A program made the position numbers and the translations under genes. 64,000 bases of DNA from NCBI GenBank assembly GCA_002840755.1, contig PHBZ01000002.1, positions 1-64,000 on the forward strand, in the 5' to 3' direction. Under the pieces are notes generated by a model. It worked only from the letters and a program-made list of their open reading frames with translations, did not search any database and was not told where the DNA came from. The stretch comes from Chloroflexi bacterium HGW-Chloroflexi-10. Its GTDB lineage: Bacteria > Chloroflexota > Anaerolineae > Anaerolineales > Anaerolineaceae. Below are positions 7,111-16,897 of this stretch, piece by piece. Every line of letters begins with the position of its first letter. The stretch's first letter is position 1.

Positions 7111-9753
7111 TTAGTTTTCCATTTTTCCAAGGATTCGTTGCAGTAATTCGATTTCCGTATCGTAATTGTAGATAGTATCGTCTAGCCATGCTGCTTTTAA
7201 TGTCGCAAGGATAGTTTTATAATGCGGGCCTGGTGGTATACCCATGATCTGGAGATCATCACCCGTAGTTATTGGTTTAACTTTTTGCCAGTGGGTGATG
7301 TATTGTTCGATTTTCTCACGGATGAAGGGATCTTCACATATATGAAAATAAACAAACAGAACCATTTTTGGTAAGGTATCAAAAAATCCGGCAATCTGAC
7401 TGGTTTTCTGCAACTTAATCCGTTTTAACAAAGGATAAGATTGTTGCGCTTTTATACTGCATTCCAAAACGATGGCCGGTGTCCTCAGTCTTTTACATAT
7501 ACTTTTTGGATGAGTCTCTAATAGAGAGAACCAGGTAATATAGGCCATCAAAAGACGACTATTACTGATACCATGATTTCCCGGAATTTGCCATTCTGGT
7601 GTTATTGGTGCATGAAGGATTTTTAATATTTTTTCGGTAATTTGAATATTAATGGCCAATTGCGAATGGACTTGGGAAAGTAAGTCGAGTTCCTGAAGGC
7701 GCAGTAGTCCGGGTCCGGGTTCTTTTTCCGATAAAAACAAATTGATTTCGTGTCGTAAACGGTCTCCGGATACTTGTTTTATTAGGTCTTTTGCCTCATT
7801 CAATAATTGTAGGGTGCGTTCCTCAATCTGAAAATTAAACCGCTGTTCAAACCGAACTGCCCTCAACAGACGTGTAGGGTCATCAATAAAGGAGAGTGAG
7901 TGCAATACACGGATGATACCTGACTTCAAATCATCCAGGCCGCCCCAATAATCGTACAGATCACCAAAATGTTGACCATCTAATCTTAATGCCAGAGTAT
8001 TAATGGAAAAATCGCGCCTATGCAAATCCAGTTTTATAGAGGATCTCTCCACATGCGGCAAAGCCGTTGGAAAATCATAAAATTCAGTTCGAGCGCTGAT
8101 CAAATCCAGAGATTCAGGTAATTCTGCCCTTGCTTTTTCGTTTTCAGAAAGAATGATTGTGGCTAGGTTTTCTCTAATATCGTTAATTTGCCATTTGGCT
8201 GTACCAAATCGTTTGTGTGAGTTGAGTTTTCCGCCAAACTGAGTTTGGAGGGATTTTCCAAATGAGATTGCCTCACCTTCTACTACAATATCAAAATCGA
8301 GACCAGGCCTTTCCAGCAATAAGTCCCGCACAAAACCTCCCACGATATATATAGCCGTTTTCTGTTTAATGGCATGATCAGCGATGAATTTTAGAAAAGC
8401 TATGGTGCCTGCCGGCAAAGATTTTTCAAGAATGGGGGCTAAGTTTTTCTTGCCGGGTATCGAAATTTTGGTTTTGCTTAAAGCTTTTAACAAATCGGTA
8501 CGCGTTACAATCCCTGTAATATTTTTTGTATCTTTTTGCAGAACAGGTATTTGCCCCCACCCAGTAACCGTCATTCGTTGTTGAACAGTCTCAAGCGAAT
8601 CCTGTTCATAAACAAAAACCTCACCGGCCTCCATCAGACTGGCAGCAGTTGTATTCATGCGATGCGAAATAGCTCGATCAACACTGCGGCGAGTCAGTAA
8701 TCCCAAAATTTTGTTATTATCTACAACAGGATATCCTTCGTATCCATAGCGTTGCATTAATTGAGCAGCTTCTTCTGCACTTGTCTGAGGAGTTATTAGA
8801 CGGGGATCACTGGACATAATTTGGGCTGCATGAATGGCAGGTTCAACGAAATCCGGTAATAAATTAAGCAGTTGTGCGTAGATTAGTTCAATGTTTGGAT
8901 TTTCTTCTGTCTCCTGAACCAATGCAGCTGCTGCGCGTGGATGACCACCACCTCCGAATTGCTGGGCAATTTTTCCCACATGAATTTGATCGGTTGTGGA
9001 ACGAGCTACCAACCTGATACCCTCATTGGTCTTAACTAGCAGGAACAAGGCATCCGGGTCCAGTAAGTCGCGGATTTTATGCGCAATACTTGATATTTCC
9101 TCATCGAGGTCTTCTGCATTAGAGATTGCTGTAACAATCCGGCATCCATTGATTTCATGATGCTGTGATTGTTGCAGGAGACGGTTGTAGACTAACCGCT
9201 GTTGGTCGGATAGTGGAGGATTGAGATACTGATTAGCGATGACTAAACTGGCACCCTGTTCCAATAAATAAGCAGCAGCAAGCAAATCTTGAGAGGTAGT
9301 ATTCGCGTAGGTTAGCGCGCCTGTATCTTCATAAATACCCAATAAAAACAGGGTGGCCGGTAACACTCCCAAAGGCAAATTGCGGAACTGCAAATCTTTG
9401 ATTAATAAGGAAGTACAAGAACCCAAATTGCCAAAAAAACTGGTCCAATGGGCTGGTAGGTCTTCTTTTTTTTGATGGTGATCCACAACATGGACTTTGG
9501 TATCTTTATTAATTCCTTTAATGGTGACCAGTGCTTGAGTATCAACCAATGTTATTTGTGAAATGGATTTATTGGGAATGTCTTTACCCTTGTGGACAGG
9601 CAGCTCTGCGCCATAAAGCTCCAGAAAGGAGCGCACATTTCGGTTTACCCGTCTGGGCAGGATGGCGTATGCTTCTGGTTGCAACATTGCTGTTGCTACC
9701 AGTGAGGCAAGCGCATCAAAATCAGCTTGTTCATGAGTCATAATAATATGCAT
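7111..9753 (-). CDS. DHH phosphoesterase / CBS pair / CCA-type tRNA nucleotidyltransferase fusion
   Basis: An 880-residue three-part protein. Residues 1-300 form a DHH/DHHA1 phosphoesterase: QADFDALAS, VVDHHQ and GGGGHPRAA are all present, as in nanoRNase/cyclic dinucleotide phosphodiesterases. Residues about 315-435 hold two CBS domains, which usually bind adenine nucleotides. From about 465 onward there is a class II polymerase-beta-type tRNA nucleotidyltransferase: YIVGGFVRDLLLERPGLDFD with the two catalytic aspartates, then RRDFSINTLA and the RNA-binding helical part. This fusion is known from several phyla. It should add C, A or CCA to tRNA 3' ends, matching the CCA-less tRNA genes in this window. 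No Shine-Dalgarno precedes the ATG, and a -10-like box lies only six bases upstream. Confidence 0.9.
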   Translation of the reverse strand: MHIIMTHEQADFDALASLVATAMLQPEAYAILPRRVNRNVRSFLELYGAELPVHKGKDIPNKSISQITLVDTQALVTIKGINKDTKVHVVDHHQKKEDLPAHWTSFFGNLGSCTSLLIKDLQFRNLPLGVLPATLFLLGIYEDTGALTYANTTSQDLLAAAYLLEQGASLVIANQYLNPPLSDQQRLVYNRLLQQSQHHEINGCRIVTAISNAEDLDEEISSIAHKIRDLLDPDALFLLVKTNEGIRLVARSTTDQIHVGKIAQQFGGGGHPRAAAALVQETEENPNIELIYAQLLNLLPDFVEPAIHAAQIMSSDPRLITPQTSAEEAAQLMQRYGYEGYPVVDNNKILGLLTRRSVDRAISHRMNTTAASLMEAGEVFVYEQDSLETVQQRMTVTGWGQIPVLQKDTKNITGIVTRTDLLKALSKTKISIPGKKNLAPILEKSLPAGTIAFLKFIADHAIKQKTAIYIVGGFVRDLLLERPGLDFDIVVEGEAISFGKSLQTQFGGKLNSHKRFGTAKWQINDIRENLATIILSENEKARAELPESLDLISARTEFYDFPTALPHVERSSIKLDLHRRDFSINTLALRLDGQHFGDLYDYWGGLDDLKSGIIRVLHSLSFIDDPTRLLRAVRFEQRFNFQIEERTLQLLNEAKDLIKQVSGDRLRHEINLFLSEKEPGPGLLRLQELDLLSQVHSQLAINIQITEKILKILHAPITPEWQIPGNHGISNSRLLMAYITWFSLLETHPKSICKRLRTPAIVLECSIKAQQSYPLLKRIKLQKTSQIAGFFDTLPKMVLFVYFHICEDPFIREKIEQYITHWQKVKPITTGDDLQIMGIPPGPHYKTILATLKAAWLDDTIYNYDTEIELLQRILGKMEN

Positions 9754-9759
9754 AGTTAG

Positions 9760-9768
9760 ATTTTATCA
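9760..9768 (-). promoter_or_regulatory. Extended -10 box directly before the DHH/CCA start
   Basis: Minus strand TGATAAAAT followed by six bases and the ATG. The spacing would place the transcription start at or next to the start codon, giving a leaderless mRNA. The absence of a Shine-Dalgarno agrees with this. No good -35 is visible. Confidence 0.35.
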
Positions 9769-9807
9769 TTTTCCACAGGCGTAATATCTAATTTGGTTTA
9801 CAGATAT

Positions 9808-9837
9808 TTGAATTCTTTATGACATGTTTGGTATGAT
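9808..9837 (+). promoter_or_regulatory. Candidate promoter of the moeB-PIG-L pair
   Basis: TTGAAT (9808-9813) and extended -10 TGGTATGAT (core 9832-9837) with an 18-base spacer, 29 bases before the start codon of the MoeB-like gene. Confidence 0.4.
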
Positions 9838-9866
9838 TCTTTTTATATGATCACAGGAGACACATA

Positions 9867-11012
9867 ATGACTACTTTAAACCAGGAAGAAATCTTGCGTT
9901 ATTCTCGCCATTTAATGATCCCGGAAGTGGGTTTATCCGGTCAGGCTAAACTGAAGCAGTCTTCCGTTTTAATTGTTGGTACAGGGGGATTGGGTTCACC
10001 CATTTCTTTATATCTGGCCGCAGCTGGTGTAGGGCGTTTGGGTTTGGTTGATGATGATCTGGTTGATTCCTCGAATTTACAGAGACAAATCGTCCATGGA
10101 TCTTCAACTGTAGGAATGCCAAAGGTGATTTCTGCGAAACAACGTCTATCAGATTTAAATCCATATATCAATATTGAGGTTTTTCATGAAAGGTTTGATA
10201 GCCTGAGCGCGGAAAGGATAGGCAACGGTTATGATCTTATCGTTGATGGCACTGACAATTTTAGTACACGCTATTTAATTAATGATTATTGTGTACTGCG
10301 AAAAAAACCTTATATATTTGGATCAATTTTTCGTTTTGAGGGTCAAGTCAGTATTTTTGCCAGTAATGAAGGACCTTGTTATCGTTGTATTTTCCCGGAA
10401 CCGCCACCGGCCGAGTTAGCGCCTACTTGTGGTGAGGGTGGGGTCTTTGGTGTATTACCAGGAATAATTGGAGCTATGCAAGCTGCTGAAGTAATAAAAA
10501 TTTTACTTGGTTTGGGTTCTCCATTAATTGGCAAATTACTATTGTATGATGCTCTGGACCAATCTATGCAAAGTATAAAAATAAAAAAGAATCCCAATTG
10601 CAAGGTTTGCGGAGACAATCCGCAAATACAGTCATTGGAAGAAACTCAGATTTTTTGTGCTTTGCATGAGGCAACGGAGCAACCAATCCCAATAGAATGG
10701 GCTGTAACACCGCATTATCTTGAGGAGATGATAAAAAATAATCAAAAAATCCGGATTGTGGATGTACGAGAGACGGTAGAAAGCGAGATTGCCAGGATTC
10801 CTGGCTCAGAATCAATTCCTTTTGAAAGATTATTGTCTCTGTTTGAGAACCAGGATACATCCCAAAAAGTAGTTTTTATATGCAGGACCGGTATACGATC
10901 GATGCGCGCTGTTCGTCTTTTACGTCAGGCAGGACAATCGAACGTATTTAATTTGTCAGGTGGAACCAATGCATGGGCCAGGGATGTTGATCCCACCCAA
11001 TTTATTTATTAG
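9867..11012 (+). CDS. moeB: MoeB/ThiF-type adenylyltransferase with C-terminal rhodanese domain
   Basis: A 381-residue E1-like protein. The N-terminal part has the ThiF/MoeB nucleotide site GTGGLGSP (about 38-45), the DDDLVDSSNLQRQ segment, the DGTDNF loop, and two zinc-binding pairs CYRC (about 172-175) and CKVC (about 247-250). The C-terminal part is a rhodanese domain with active-site cysteine 339 in FICRTGIRS. Such fusions adenylate the C-terminal glycine of a MoaD/ThiS-like sulfur carrier and then transfer sulfur, for molybdopterin, thiamine, cysteine or thiolated tRNA. No carrier protein gene is adjacent, so the pathway is open. AGGAG lies before the ATG. It is probably cotranscribed with the PIG-L deacetylase 14 bases downstream. 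Confidence 0.9.
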   Translation: MTTLNQEEILRYSRHLMIPEVGLSGQAKLKQSSVLIVGTGGLGSPISLYLAAAGVGRLGLVDDDLVDSSNLQRQIVHGSSTVGMPKVISAKQRLSDLNPYINIEVFHERFDSLSAERIGNGYDLIVDGTDNFSTRYLINDYCVLRKKPYIFGSIFRFEGQVSIFASNEGPCYRCIFPEPPPAELAPTCGEGGVFGVLPGIIGAMQAAEVIKILLGLGSPLIGKLLLYDALDQSMQSIKIKKNPNCKVCGDNPQIQSLEETQIFCALHEATEQPIPIEWAVTPHYLEEMIKNNQKIRIVDVRETVESEIARIPGSESIPFERLLSLFENQDTSQKVVFICRTGIRSMRAVRLLRQAGQSNVFNLSGGTNAWARDVDPTQFIY

Positions 11013-11026
11013 GTATAAGGTGAAAC

Positions 11027-11902
11027 GTGGAAACAAAAAACAAACAGGATGAACGGGTTTTAATTGCCGTTTTAGCTCATCCGGATGATGAGACGTTTGG
11101 GATGGGGGGAACATTGGCAAGGTATGCACAGGAAGGAGCAAGTGTTTATTTGATTTGTGCAACCCGGGGTGAGGTGGGTGAAATGGACCCCAAGTATATG
11201 AAAGGATTTCAGGATGTATCAGAACGAAGAGAAGCTGAATTGCGCTGCGCCGCGGAAAAACTTGGATTGAAAGATGTGTTCTTTCTTGGTTATCGCGATT
11301 CTGGTATGCCGGGCTCCGTACACAATCAGCATCCTCAGTCTTTAGTTCAGGCTCCAGTTGAACAGGTGGCTTCTGAGGTAGCCATGTTTATTCGTCAGCT
11401 TCGGCCACAAGTAGTTGTAACTTTTGATCCAATAGGTGGTTACCGACATCCGGACCATATCGCCATACATCTGGCAACTATCCGTGCATTTGAGTTAGCC
11501 GGTGTAGAGGTTACAAATTCCGAATTAGATACATTAGAACCATTCAAGCCAAAAAAATTGTATTATCATACTTTCCCAAGAGCTTTCTTACGATTAGCAT
11601 TATTTGCGTTACGGCTGGTAGGAAAAGACCCACGAAAATTTGGACAGAACCAGGATATTGATTTGCAATCAATAGCGGAAGTGAATTTTCCGATCCATGC
11701 TGTGATTAGTTACTATAAAGATGCCCGTCTGCGTGATGAGGCTTCTGCTTGCCATGCTAGCCAGGGTGGTACTACTATGAGCGGCGGTTTATTGGGTTGG
11801 ATGCGGAGGATCTTTGGAAGTAAAGACTTGTATATGCGGGTTGTTCCGGAACCGGTTCGCGGTGAAAAAAAAGAAAAAGATTTGTTCGCCAGTCTTTATT
11901 GA
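11027..11902 (+). CDS. PIG-L/LmbE family deacetylase
   Basis: This 291-residue protein carries the PIG-L zinc motif AHPDDE at residues 17-22, followed by GMGGTLARYAQEG and CATRGEVGEMD, and the second zinc motif HPDH in GGYRHPDHIAIH. Family members remove acetyl groups from N-acetylglucosamine-type substrates (mycothiol and bacillithiol precursors, GPI, glycopeptides). The substrate here is not clear. Translation starts at GTG with AAGG upstream, 14 bases after moeB, and an intrinsic terminator follows. No thiol-biosynthesis glycosyltransferase or ligase is adjacent, so assignment to a thiol pathway would be a guess. Confidence 0.88.
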   Translation: METKNKQDERVLIAVLAHPDDETFGMGGTLARYAQEGASVYLICATRGEVGEMDPKYMKGFQDVSERREAELRCAAEKLGLKDVFFLGYRDSGMPGSVHNQHPQSLVQAPVEQVASEVAMFIRQLRPQVVVTFDPIGGYRHPDHIAIHLATIRAFELAGVEVTNSELDTLEPFKPKKLYYHTFPRAFLRLALFALRLVGKDPRKFGQNQDIDLQSIAEVNFPIHAVISYYKDARLRDEASACHASQGGTTMSGGLLGWMRRIFGSKDLYMRVVPEPVRGEKKEKDLFASLY

Positions 11903-11909
11903 TGAAATA

Positions 11910-11946
11910 AACCAAAAAGGTCTTCAAACGGAAGACCTTTTTGGTT
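11910..11946 (+). terminator. Intrinsic terminator after the PIG-L gene
   Basis: AACCAAAAAGGTCTTC, loop AAAC, and the complementary arm GAAGACCTTTTTGGTT. The stem is long, nearly perfect and carries A- and T-runs inside it, so it may serve both the rightward moeB-PIG-L unit and leftward clpB transcription. Confidence 0.8.
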
Positions 11947-12032
11947 ATGAGAGGAGAGTTCCAGAAATCTGTTTCTGATTTCGTTAATTAGATGCAAATC
12001 GCATTAATAAGTTACAAAGTCGAGTTTGTTTA

Positions 12033-14597
12033 CTACACCACTAGAAAAACCAGTTGATTATTTTCCATGGTTACATTCACCCGACTTCCGGGGTTTAGTT
12101 CACCAGAAAGCAATTTTATGGCCAGTGGATCTTGCAGTTCGCGTTGAATGGCTCTCTTTATCGGACGTGCACCAAAATCGGGATCAAACCCAATATCGGC
12201 GATATAGTCCATTGCAGCCGGTGAGACTTCCAGACTTATGCCACGATCAATGGCTAATTTTTTTATTTTCTGTAATTGTAAATTAACAATTTCTCTTAAT
12301 TGAGATTTTTGCAAACCATGGAAAGTTACTATTTCATCGATACGGTTTAAGAATTCAGGTCGAAAATGTGCTTGTAGTTTGCGTTGAATCTGGTTGCGGT
12401 CAACATTTGACTCATTCATAAAAAGATCACTCCCCAGGTTGCTCGTCATAATGACTACAGTATTGCGGAAATCTACTGTGCGGCCATGTCCATCAGTCAA
12501 CCGGCCATCATCCAGAAGTTGTAAGAGAATATTAAAGACTTCCGGATGAGCTTTTTCAATTTCATCAAATAATACAACACTATAGGGGCGTCGACGGACA
12601 ACCTCAGTAAGCTGACCGCCTTCATCATAGCCAATATATCCTGGAGGAGCGCCAACTAATCTTGAAACCGTATGTTTTTCTTGGTATTCGCTCATATCGA
12701 TGCGGATCATGGCCTTTTCATCATTAAAAAGAAATTCTGCCAGCGCTCTGGCTAATTCGGTTTTACCAACACCAGTTGGGCCTAGAAACATGAAAGTGCC
12801 AATAGGCCGGTTAGGGTCCTGTAAACCGGCTCGTGACCGCCGGACGGCATTGGCGACAACTTTTATTGCTTCGTCTTGTCCGATAACACGATGATGAATA
12901 TTTTCTTCCATGTGAATCAAACGTTGCATTTCCGCCTCCAATAACCTGGTTACTGGTATACCCGACCATTTGGAAATGATTTCAGCAACTTCTTCCGCAT
13001 CAACCTCTTCTTTAAGTAATGCTCCATTGGATTGCAATTCGGCTAATCGGCGTTCTGCTTCCTGTTTGTGGGACTCTAGATCTCGTAACGTGCTGTAACG
13101 GAGTCTGGCGGCAGTTTCTAAGTTTGCAGCACGTTCTGCTTTTTCGATTTCCACAACTGTTGCTTCAATTTGTTCTTTGATCTGCCGCAGTTCTCCAATG
13201 GCTGCTTTTTCTATTTTCCAACGTTCAGTCAATTGTCGGCTTTCATTCAGAAGTTGATCCAAACCTAGATCGATTTTTGTTAATCTTTCTTTAGAACCAG
13301 GGTCCATTTCTTTGGATAAGGCTTGTTTTTCAATTTCCATTTGCATAATTTCCCGATCGATATCATCCAGAACCTGTGGTTTGGAATCAATCTCGGTTCT
13401 TAATCGTGCAGCTGCTTCATCGATTAAGTCGATGGCTTTATCCGGCAGTCTCCGATCTGAAAGATACCGCTGACTGAGAGTGGCGGCTGCAATAACTGCT
13501 GCGTCCGTGATCCGTACACCATGGTGCACCTCATAACGTTGTTTTAATCCTCTGAGAATACTGATTGTGTCTTCGACACTGGGTTCGGAAATTAATACCG
13601 GTTGAAAACGGCGCTCAAGAGCTGCGTCTTTTTCAATGTATTTATGATATTCATCCAGGGTAGTAGCACCGATCATATGCAATTCGCCTCTGGCAAGTAG
13701 GGGTTTGAGCATGTTTCCGGCATCCATTGCGCCTTCTGCTGCACCAGCACCTACAACAGTGTGCATTTCATCTATAAACAGGATGATTTGACCTTCAGCG
13801 GCTTGAATTTCCTTTAAAACAGCTTTTAAACGTTCTTCAAATTCACCCCGGTATTTTGCACCAGCTACTAATGCCCCTAAATCCAATTGGTACAGCGTTT
13901 TTCTTTTTAATCCTTCGGGGACATCACCATTAATGATGCGTTGAGCAAGACCTTCAACAACCGCGGTTTTTCCCACTCCGGGTTCTCCGATCAATGCAGG
14001 GTTATTTTTAGTCCGGCGAGAAAGAATTTGAATTATTCGGCGTATTTCTTCATCACGGCCAATAACGGGATCCAACTTGCCCTGCCTTGCGGTCGCAGTC
14101 AGATCTTTACCATATTTTTGCAGAGCTTGGTAAGTATCTTCAGGATTTTGTGAAGTAACCCGTTGATTACCACGGACAGTTTTCATGGCTTCTAAAATGG
14201 AATCCTTCGTTATCCCATAATTTGAGAGAAATTTACTTTCGGAGCTTTCGGTTACACCAAGCAAAATATGTTCAGTGGAAACGAAATCATCTTTCATTCC
14301 TTTTGCAAATTTATCAGCTGATTTAAGTAAATCATTCGATGATTTTGATAATGCCGGTTCCTGAGAACTTCCAAATACTTTACTATTTTGATCTAATGAA
14401 TGTTGAATTTCCTCAAGGATAGCTAAGGTGCTACCACTAATTTTTGTGACTAATGTGGGCACAATGCTGTCTTCCTGTTGTAAAAGGGATTTCAAGATGT
14501 GAATTGGTTCAATCCATTGGTGATGGTAGTCCTGGGCGATCTGTTGCGCAGAGAACAATGCTTGCTGCGAATTTTGGGTAAATTTTTCCAGGTTCAT
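12033..14597 (-). CDS. clpB: ClpB disaggregase
   Basis: An 854-residue AAA+ chaperone. In order: the N-terminal repeat domain ([16 protein letters not shown], then the second repeat [10 protein letters not shown]), AAA1 with Walker A GEPGVGKT and IDEMHT, the long M-domain coiled coil (about 400-520), AAA2 with GPTGVGKT and FDEIEKAHP, and the C-terminal [17 protein letters not shown]. ClpB extracts proteins from aggregates together with DnaK. I place the start at the ATG of MNLEKF because GGAGG lies immediately upstream; the ATG four codons earlier would swallow this site. No CIRCE, CtsR or HspR operator is recognisable upstream. Confidence 0.95.
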   Translation of the reverse strand: MNLEKFTQNSQQALFSAQQIAQDYHHQWIEPIHILKSLLQQEDSIVPTLVTKISGSTLAILEEIQHSLDQNSKVFGSSQEPALSKSSNDLLKSADKFAKGMKDDFVSTEHILLGVTESSESKFLSNYGITKDSILEAMKTVRGNQRVTSQNPEDTYQALQKYGKDLTATARQGKLDPVIGRDEEIRRIIQILSRRTKNNPALIGEPGVGKTAVVEGLAQRIINGDVPEGLKRKTLYQLDLGALVAGAKYRGEFEERLKAVLKEIQAAEGQIILFIDEMHTVVGAGAAEGAMDAGNMLKPLLARGELHMIGATTLDEYHKYIEKDAALERRFQPVLISEPSVEDTISILRGLKQRYEVHHGVRITDAAVIAAATLSQRYLSDRRLPDKAIDLIDEAAARLRTEIDSKPQVLDDIDREIMQMEIEKQALSKEMDPGSKERLTKIDLGLDQLLNESRQLTERWKIEKAAIGELRQIKEQIEATVVEIEKAERAANLETAARLRYSTLRDLESHKQEAERRLAELQSNGALLKEEVDAEEVAEIISKWSGIPVTRLLEAEMQRLIHMEENIHHRVIGQDEAIKVVANAVRRSRAGLQDPNRPIGTFMFLGPTGVGKTELARALAEFLFNDEKAMIRIDMSEYQEKHTVSRLVGAPPGYIGYDEGGQLTEVVRRRPYSVVLFDEIEKAHPEVFNILLQLLDDGRLTDGHGRTVDFRNTVVIMTSNLGSDLFMNESNVDRNQIQRKLQAHFRPEFLNRIDEIVTFHGLQKSQLREIVNLQLQKIKKLAIDRGISLEVSPAAMDYIADIGFDPDFGARPIKRAIQRELQDPLAIKLLSGELNPGSRVNVTMENNQLVFLVV

Positions 14598-14674
14598 ATA
14601 TTCCTCCATTCTTTCTACTTCTATTCAATGGTATTGTAAAGCTTGAATGTCTGCAAAAGATTAACGTTGCGTTT

Positions 14675-14715
14675 GAAAAATATAAATAACTCACAATAAG
14701 ATAGCGTTGTGAGTT
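14675..14715 (-). terminator. Possible terminator between the zinc-ribbon gene and clpB
   Basis: Minus strand hairpin AACTCACAA ... TTGTGAGTT (14688-14715, 9-bp stem, 10-base loop), followed by an A/T-rich tract ending in T5. It lies just after the zinc-ribbon gene stop and would separate it from clpB. Confidence 0.55.
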
Positions 14716-14740
14716 CGATGGAGGCTATTGTATTGTCTGA

Positions 14741-15820
14741 TTATAGTTTTATGGTTGATCCACAGTAATCACAGGTGATATGATCCATACCTCGCAAGAC
14801 AGGGTGAACTATGGAGGCGTTACAATTTGGACAAATTGTGGGTGCGTTCTTAATTTTTTCGATGACTTCAGATTCAATCTCTTTTATTCGATCTTTGTCA
14901 TAATCTCCGCATAATACTTTGTTGATCATAGCCTTCCATTCACCACAATCATGTCCGTGTAAATGAACCTGGACTTGCTGATAGGTTGCTTTTGTAGAAA
15001 AAAGAATATCCAAAAAATCTTTATTTTTAAAAACACCAAGTTCAGTTGCCTTGACCTCTTCGACATAACGTATAGGAATTTCAAATAATAATTCCTGAAC
15101 CATTTTCCGTTCTGTGGTGATAAATAATACTTTTTTGGTCGCAACTTCCTCTTTCTGTTCAAAAATCAAGCGTTGATCTGTCAGAAACAAATTTCCTTTG
15201 GGGTCTGTTTTATCTTCCCTGCCATCTTTAGTCCAGGTTGCTTCTACAGCCATGATCAAGCATTCATGAGCTAACAAATTAAAACTGGCTTCTCCTAATT
15301 CCTTAAATGAGGTTTCTAAATTGGTAAGATGTTGGTTGAATTTGTTAAAATCCTGTTCAAATGTGTTGTATAAACCACGGATTGTGCTTTCTGTAGCTCG
15401 GATTTTATCTTCTAAATTATCAACATTTACTTTTAAAGTGCTTAACAATTGGTTAGCCAGACGAATATTTTGTTTGCTTCCAACAATTTGTGCGATCTGC
15501 GTTTCAATTGGTCTTAGTTCGTTTTTTAGTCGCTGAGATTCCTGGTTGATCTTCAATTTTAAATTCATGTTGATCGGTTGCCATTTTTTTATTAGATCGT
15601 CAACGTTTCCGTCCAGTGTTTTATCAAAAACATAATTGACAGATCGCAAATTGATAACCCTTTGAGACAAACCGCGTATTTTGGTTTGTAGGTCTTCAAT
15701 TTGATCTTGAAGAGTCGCTAGATTTACATATTTTTGAAAATTTTCTATATCCCATCGGACATCCCGAATATCTTTCTCCAATTGTTCAGCTGGTGAGGGA
15801 GTTGGTGTAGTGTTTGCCAT
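14741..15820 (-). CDS. Coiled-coil protein with C-terminal zinc ribbon
   Basis: I do not recognise a named family for this 359-residue protein. Residues about 10-175 are heptad-rich and strongly predicted coiled coil (IEDLQTKIRGLSQRVINLR, LKNELRPIETQIAQIV). The middle part (about 185-305) is mixed alpha/beta, with LFLTDQRLIFEQKEE resembling a GRAM/PH-like strand pair. The C-terminus carries two cysteine pairs, CPNCNASI and CDYCGSTI, forming a zinc ribbon. No signal peptide or membrane segment is present, so it is cytoplasmic. It starts 14 bases after the CHAD gene, with AGGAAA before the ATG, and is probably cotranscribed with it. A scaffold role is only a guess. Confidence 0.7.
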   Translation of the reverse strand: MANTTPTPSPAEQLEKDIRDVRWDIENFQKYVNLATLQDQIEDLQTKIRGLSQRVINLRSVNYVFDKTLDGNVDDLIKKWQPINMNLKLKINQESQRLKNELRPIETQIAQIVGSKQNIRLANQLLSTLKVNVDNLEDKIRATESTIRGLYNTFEQDFNKFNQHLTNLETSFKELGEASFNLLAHECLIMAVEATWTKDGREDKTDPKGNLFLTDQRLIFEQKEEVATKKVLFITTERKMVQELLFEIPIRYVEEVKATELGVFKNKDFLDILFSTKATYQQVQVHLHGHDCGEWKAMINKVLCGDYDKDRIKEIESEVIEKIKNAPTICPNCNASIVHPVLRGMDHITCDYCGSTIKL

Positions 15821-15834
15821 TTTTTTTCCTTTTT

Positions 15835-16800
15835 TTAGTTTTGTTCGTTTTCTGTTTCAGAGATTATAAATTGAGAAGAGAATTCTGACCAAAATCCATT
15901 CTGAAAAATTGCATTCCAATGCTCAATAAAAATATTATACGTGCTGTTTCTTTTTTCGGAAAACAGTTTTATCAGATATTGGATACCAGGCTTGAGGAAA
16001 TTGATTGGACCAGTTTGTCCATAAAATTTTTCAATTCGTCGCTCCTCTTTTAGTAGAAATTTGTCCAATTCTCCCATCCAGACATCATAATCATGTATTA
16101 ATCCAAGGTCATCCTGAAACCTTTTAAATTCTGCAATGAAGTTTTGTAATTGTGGATACAAATTTGTAAATAATTCCGTGGTATATCGCAAATTTTTCAT
16201 AGATATACGTAATTGGTGTAGTTGTTTTATATTCTTTGGATCAGTGATAAACGGTACAAAAGAAAAACATTCAGATAACCTTTGGTCAATTTCTTGGTAG
16301 GCTATTTTTTTTAACGCAAGTGTATGAGTATCTGCTTCATTATCATTTTTTGATTCTTCAACGAAATTCTTGATTTCACTGATCGTTTTTGACTCAGAAA
16401 ATTCCTGAATGGTGGATGATATGAGTTTTTTGCACCGCTCCCTTTTTTGTTTTTTACGAAGCAACAACCGTTGAATTCCCGGTTGAAGATTCTTGTTTTC
16501 AATTTTTGTTAATTCTGATTCCAGGAACTCAATTTGAATATCCAGGTCACGAACACTTGTTAAATTTCGGGTTAACATTCTGACCTCAGAAAACCATTTC
16601 TTGGTATTCTTTTTACCTAAAAAATTTTGAAAAACCAAAATGGTATTTCTTATGCGGCGACTTATTACCCTGGTGTGGTGGACAAACTCAATATCCTCTT
16701 CATACAATAAGCCTTCGATCTGGTTTTCTAGAAATAGAATTTGTTCACCTAAAAGATTGGCTGAATACATTTGTATTAATTTTTTGTCAGCTTTTTCCAT
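15835..16800 (-). CDS. CHAD domain protein
   Basis: A 321-residue all-helical protein with the two conserved-histidine helices that define CHAD domains: EFVHHTRVISRRIRN near residues 38-52 and KQLHQLRISMKNLRYTTELF near 200-220, each followed by basic residues. CHAD domains bind inorganic polyphosphate, and many are found on polyphosphate granules. The usual CYTH/triphosphatase partner domain is missing here. Its neighbour is a coiled-coil zinc-ribbon protein, and the phosphate-uptake locus begins immediately upstream, which fits a link to phosphate storage. An AAGGAAA precedes the ATG. Confidence 0.85.
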   Translation of the reverse strand: MEKADKKLIQMYSANLLGEQILFLENQIEGLLYEEDIEFVHHTRVISRRIRNTILVFQNFLGKKNTKKWFSEVRMLTRNLTSVRDLDIQIEFLESELTKIENKNLQPGIQRLLLRKKQKRERCKKLISSTIQEFSESKTISEIKNFVEESKNDNEADTHTLALKKIAYQEIDQRLSECFSFVPFITDPKNIKQLHQLRISMKNLRYTTELFTNLYPQLQNFIAEFKRFQDDLGLIHDYDVWMGELDKFLLKEERRIEKFYGQTGPINFLKPGIQYLIKLFSEKRNSTYNIFIEHWNAIFQNGFWSEFSSQFIISETENEQN

Positions 16801-16862
16801 TTGATTTCCTTTTGCTAATGACCATTATAATATTATGCAAAATTATCAAAGATTTTACAAAC

Positions 16863-16894
16863 AAAAAAGCGCTTCATTTTGAAGCGCTTTTTTG
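16863..16894 (-). terminator. Intrinsic terminator after phoU
   Basis: AAAAAAGCGCTTC, loop ATTTT, GAAGCGCTTTTTT: a perfect stem with T-run in both directions, directly downstream of the phoU stop codon. Confidence 0.88.
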
Positions 16895-16897
16895 AAT

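Noticed and set aside
14598..14740. Heat-shock operator (CIRCE, CtsR or HspR type) upstream of clpB
   Set aside because: I checked the region for TTAGCACTC inverted repeats, CtsR direct repeats and HspR-type sites and found none. The inverted repeat present (AACTCACAA/TTGTGAGTT) is better explained as a terminator of the preceding gene.
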